Assembly: GCA_030631455.1 (NCBI GenBank)
Contig: DAOVLC010000038.1
Location: 1 to 8,837 of the forward strand
DNA length: 8,837 nucleotides
Direction: 5' to 3'
Source of the DNA: Candidatus Zixiibacteriota bacterium
Lineage (GTDB): Bacteria > Zixibacteria > MSB-5A5 > JAABVY01 > JAHJOQ01
Part shown: in pieces, positions 6,954 to 8,837 of the stretch
Numbering within the stretch: the first letter of the stretch is position 1
Layout: each line of letters begins with the position of its first letter
Notes under the pieces: generated by a model
The model's database searches: none
What the model saw: only the letters and a program-made list of their open reading frames with translations
Told to the model about the DNA's origin: nothing
Made by a program: the position numbers and the translations under genes

Positions 6954-7002
6954 GATTTGTCGAAACCACCAGGGTTTCGACCTACTCAGCTTTTGACAAA
7001 TC
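6954..7002 (+). repeat. Larger inverted repeat competing with the inner palindrome
   Basis: Positions 6954-6965 (GATTTGTCGAAA) can pair with 6991-7002 (TTTTGACAAATC) over 12 bases, with one G-U pair in RNA. The left arm shares bases with the palindrome at 6959-6981, so in RNA the two stems exclude each other. This could be a switchable structure or the degenerate outer arms of one element. Confidence 0.5.
6959..6981. repeat. Palindrome downstream of the HNH-like gene (9-5-9)
   Basis: Perfect arms GTCGAAACC (6959-6967) and GGTTTCGAC (6973-6981) enclose the loop ACCAG, 28 bases after the HNH-like stop. It differs from the palindrome at 6271-6293 at two arm positions, and each change is matched in the opposite arm, so pairing is kept. 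It may act as a repetitive palindromic element or a factor-dependent terminator; no U-run follows. Confidence 0.75.
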
Positions 7003-7054
7003 AGTGATACGGGGCGGCAGAAAGAGCGCGTCGAACTCACAAATCGCTTGCCAA

Positions 7055-7124
7055 AACGTAGCCCGAACGTAGATTACATGGTCGCGTCTCCTGGGATCTG
7101 CCTGCAAGCATTGGCTTGGAGGCA
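7055..7124 (+). repeat. Direct repeat and hairpin upstream of the saccharopine dehydrogenase-like gene
   Basis: The 297-base gap 6931-7227 holds no convincing gene. Beyond the palindromes at its left end it contains AACGTAG twice (7055-7061 and 7066-7072), 11 bases apart or about one helical turn. It also contains a hairpin at 7099-7124 with 11-base arms, one G-G mismatch and the loop ATTG. Both could serve control of the gene at 7228. No known riboswitch was recognised and no strong promoter was found. Confidence 0.35.
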
Positions 7125-7227
7125 AATCGGAGAAGAGCATAACATAAGTAAGAGCTGCGAACAGATAGTTTCGCACATCGAATGGAGAAAGCAAAGAAAT
7201 TCATGCTCAGAAACGGAGGAATGACTG

Positions 7228-8463
7228 ATGAAAGCTCTGGTGTATGGTGGTTCCGGTAAAATCGGGTCCGCAGTTGCATGGGACCTTGCCAAGGACAAGG
7301 ATGTTGAAGCCATAGGGATTACCGGCAGGCGGCTGGAAGCCCTGGAAAAGACGAAGAAATGGATCGGCAGCGATAAGATAATCCCGCATCAGCTCGATGT
7401 GAACGACAAGGAAGCCGTGATAAAGCTAATGAAGCAATACGACGTCGGCATCAGCGCGATGCCGGACAGGAGGACGAGCTACAGGATGGTTCAGTTCTCT
7501 ATCGAGGCGGGTTTGAACGTCGTCGACATGCTCGAAGAGTATCACCGGCGGCCGGATGCCTACGAAGTTGAGGGTCTGGAATTGCCGAAGGGAATGGCGC
7601 TCAACGAATACGGCGACTGGCTGCACAATACTGCCCTCGAGAACGGTGTCACGTTTATCGACGGAATGGGATTTGCCCCCGGATTGAGCAATGTCACTGT
7701 GGGCGAAGCAATCAGGAAGCTGGATAAGGCTGAATCTGCGATTGCGAGAGTCGGTGGCATTCCTGCAAAGGAATACGCTCAGAAGCACCCTCTGAGGTAT
7801 ATGATAACCTGGGCATTCGAGCATGTGCTGCGCGAGTATATGATCAAGTTGAATGTCGTTAAAGGCGGCAAGGTTGTCGAAGTGCCCGCTATAGGAGACA
7901 GGGAGACGTTTCTTTTCAACAAGTTCGGGGAAAATGAGGAATTGCAGTGCGCTGTGACGCCGGGAATGCCCAGTTTTATTTTCTCCCGCACCGAGCTTAA
8001 GGAATTCGCCGAGAAAACCGTCCGCTGGCCGGGTCACTGGCCGGGTGTAGACACTCTGAAGGAGTGCGGACTCCTGGATATTGATCCCCATGATTTCAAT
8101 GGCACGAAGATTGTGCCTCGTGAATTCCTACTCTCTATGATTACGCCCAAACTCCAGCCGTTAGAGGGCGAGACCGATGTCTGTGTCATGTATAACACGA
8201 CCTCCGGCACCAAGAACGGCAAGAAGGTGAAGATCGAGCATTTCATGTGGGATACGGCAGACAAAACGAACGGGATTTCTTCCATGATGAGAGTCACCGG
8301 CTTTCCATGCGCTATTACGGCGAAGCTCCTGATGGAGGGGCTGATCACCGAGAAGGGAATTGTTCCGCCGGAAGACTGCATCAAAGGCAAAGCCTATGAC
8401 CGGTTCATGGATGAGTTGAAAAAGAGAGATATCAATATACTCGAAGAAACGACCGAAATATAG
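7228..8463 (+). CDS. Saccharopine dehydrogenase-family NAD(P)-dependent oxidoreductase
   Basis: A 411-residue cytoplasmic oxidoreductase. The N-terminus is a Rossmann fold with GGSGKIG (residues 7-13) directly after the first strand, MKALVY. ITGRRLEALEK around residues 31-41 is the position that normally selects the cofactor, and its arginines suggest NADP. ISAMPDRRTSYRMVQFSIEAG (about 75-95) is a family-typical helix-strand pair, and FIDGMGFAPGLSNV (about 144-157) is the conserved glycine-rich turn that opens the second domain. The length agrees with saccharopine dehydrogenase-like proteins, which include lysine-metabolism enzymes and carboxynorspermidine synthase relatives; the actual substrate cannot be told from sequence. 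The ATG at 7228 lies 7 bases after GGAGG (7216-7220). The gene stands alone, bounded upstream by a repeat-bearing gap and downstream by a strong terminator-like hairpin, and no lysine-pathway genes are adjacent. Confidence 0.85.
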   Translation: MKALVYGGSGKIGSAVAWDLAKDKDVEAIGITGRRLEALEKTKKWIGSDKIIPHQLDVNDKEAVIKLMKQYDVGISAMPDRRTSYRMVQFSIEAGLNVVDMLEEYHRRPDAYEVEGLELPKGMALNEYGDWLHNTALENGVTFIDGMGFAPGLSNVTVGEAIRKLDKAESAIARVGGIPAKEYAQKHPLRYMITWAFEHVLREYMIKLNVVKGGKVVEVPAIGDRETFLFNKFGENEELQCAVTPGMPSFIFSRTELKEFAEKTVRWPGHWPGVDTLKECGLLDIDPHDFNGTKIVPREFLLSMITPKLQPLEGETDVCVMYNTTSGTKNGKKVKIEHFMWDTADKTNGISSMMRVTGFPCAITAKLLMEGLITEKGIVPPEDCIKGKAYDRFMDELKKRDINILEETTEI

Positions 8464-8512
8464 CGATGGGGTTTCGCGCTTGGCATGTGCGATTTCCCAC
8501 CTGGCAATAAAG

Positions 8513-8545
8513 CGAAAGCCCCGGGCGATGAGCCCGGGGCTTTCG
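8513..8545. terminator. Bidirectional terminator-like hairpin
   Basis: Perfect 14-base arms, CGAAAGCCCCGGGC (8513-8526) and its complement (8532-8545), surround the loop GATGA. The site lies between two convergent genes, 50 bases after the saccharopine dehydrogenase-like stop and 25 bases from the stop of the hydrolase gene on the other strand. The outer part of the stem is AAAG/CTTT and only a weak T-rich tract follows, but stem strength and location support termination in both directions. Confidence 0.85.
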
Positions 8546-8569
8546 GCATTTGTAAACGGAATGGTATCC

Positions 8570-8836
8570 TCAGGTCCCTTCCTGCCACGATGCGAGGTAT
8601 TTCTTCTGCTGCGGTGTTAGCTTATCAAGCTTGACATCCATCGATTTGAGCTTCAGGGCGGCGATGTTGTCATCGATCTTCTCAGGCATTCTGTAAACGC
8701 GATTTTCGAGCTTCTTGTGGTTCTTGGCGATGTATTCCGCTGCGAGCGCCTGATTGGCGAATGACATATCCATGACCATAGCAGGATGTCCCTCGGCAGC
8801 GGTGAGATTTATCAGACGACCTTCGCCGAGAATGTG
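8570..8836 (-). CDS. ahcY: S-adenosyl-L-homocysteine hydrolase, C-terminal part
   Basis: This is the last 88 residues of adenosylhomocysteinase; the gene begins beyond the right edge. The enzyme splits S-adenosylhomocysteine into adenosine and homocysteine, which removes the inhibitory product of methyl transfer. The frame reads [20 protein letters not shown] from the edge, then [16 protein letters not shown], the most conserved C-terminal block of the family, which lines the NAD site. It ends [10 protein letters not shown] without the longer tail finishing in HYRY that eukaryotic and many proteobacterial enzymes carry, so it looks like the shorter type common in archaea and thermophilic bacteria. 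The stop is TGA. It converges on the saccharopine dehydrogenase-like gene with the hairpin at 8513-8545 between them. Confidence 0.96.
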   Translation of the reverse strand, partial: HILGEGRLINLTAAEGHPAMVMDMSFANQALAAEYIAKNHKKLENRVYRMPEKIDDNIAALKLKSMDVKLDKLTPQQKKYLASWQEGT

Positions 8837-8837
8837 A

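Noticed and set aside
7078..7224. A 48-codon frame ending 3 bases before the saccharopine dehydrogenase-like start
   Set aside because: No ribosome site precedes it, its composition is unremarkable, and a known hairpin lies within it. It is probably chance, although a leader peptide cannot be excluded.
7426..8091. A 221-codon open frame on the minus strand
   Set aside because: It is antisense to the saccharopine dehydrogenase-like gene, whose motifs are clear; its own translation shows no domain.
1..8837. CRISPR arrays, tRNA or rRNA genes, transposase genes
   Set aside because: No regularly spaced repeats, no tRNA-like cloverleaf and no transposase motifs were seen on either strand.

Overview
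The window comes from a sulfate-reducing (or otherwise dissimilatory sulfur-metabolising) bacterium of roughly balanced GC content. The evidence is a cluster of sat, aprB and aprA on the minus strand with a qmoC gene diverging from it. These enzymes activate sulfate to APS, reduce APS to sulfite, and link APS reductase to the membrane quinone pool. The lineage cannot be fixed from the sequence; an uncultivated sulfate reducer is a guess.

Layout. Positions 1-1552 (minus) hold the first 517 codons of aprA, whose C-terminus lies outside the window. aprB (1570-2010) and sat (2075-3310) precede it in one apparent operon read sat > aprB > aprA, with a long hairpin between sat and aprB. Positions 3311-3870 form a divergent regulatory region. 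It has a good sigma70-type promoter facing each way, and the sat promoter overlaps a TTGTGA-type half-palindrome reminiscent of Rex or HcpR operators. qmoC (3871-5139, plus) follows. Here it stands apart from any qmoA or qmoB, whereas in the classical arrangement qmoABC directly follows aprBA.

Downstream on the plus strand come a TGS-domain GTPase of the Obg/DRG type (5250-6245, possibly leaderless), a small HNH-like zinc protein of unknown role (6316-6930), and a saccharopine dehydrogenase-family oxidoreductase (7228-8463). The HNH-like gene is bracketed by two palindromes of identical 9-5-9 geometry whose arms differ by compensatory changes, so it looks like accessory DNA set among housekeeping genes. 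A strong GC-rich hairpin at 8513-8545 separates the oxidoreductase gene from the convergent 3' end of S-adenosylhomocysteine hydrolase (8570-8836, minus).

The sulfur genes work together as follows. Sat makes APS from sulfate and ATP. AprAB reduces APS to sulfite and AMP. QmoC, normally with QmoAB, passes electrons from quinol towards AprAB. The other genes have no evident link to sulfur metabolism. I saw no clearly new multi-gene system. The points most worth checking are the separated qmoC, the divergent control region, the sat-aprB hairpin, and the palindromes around the HNH-like gene.
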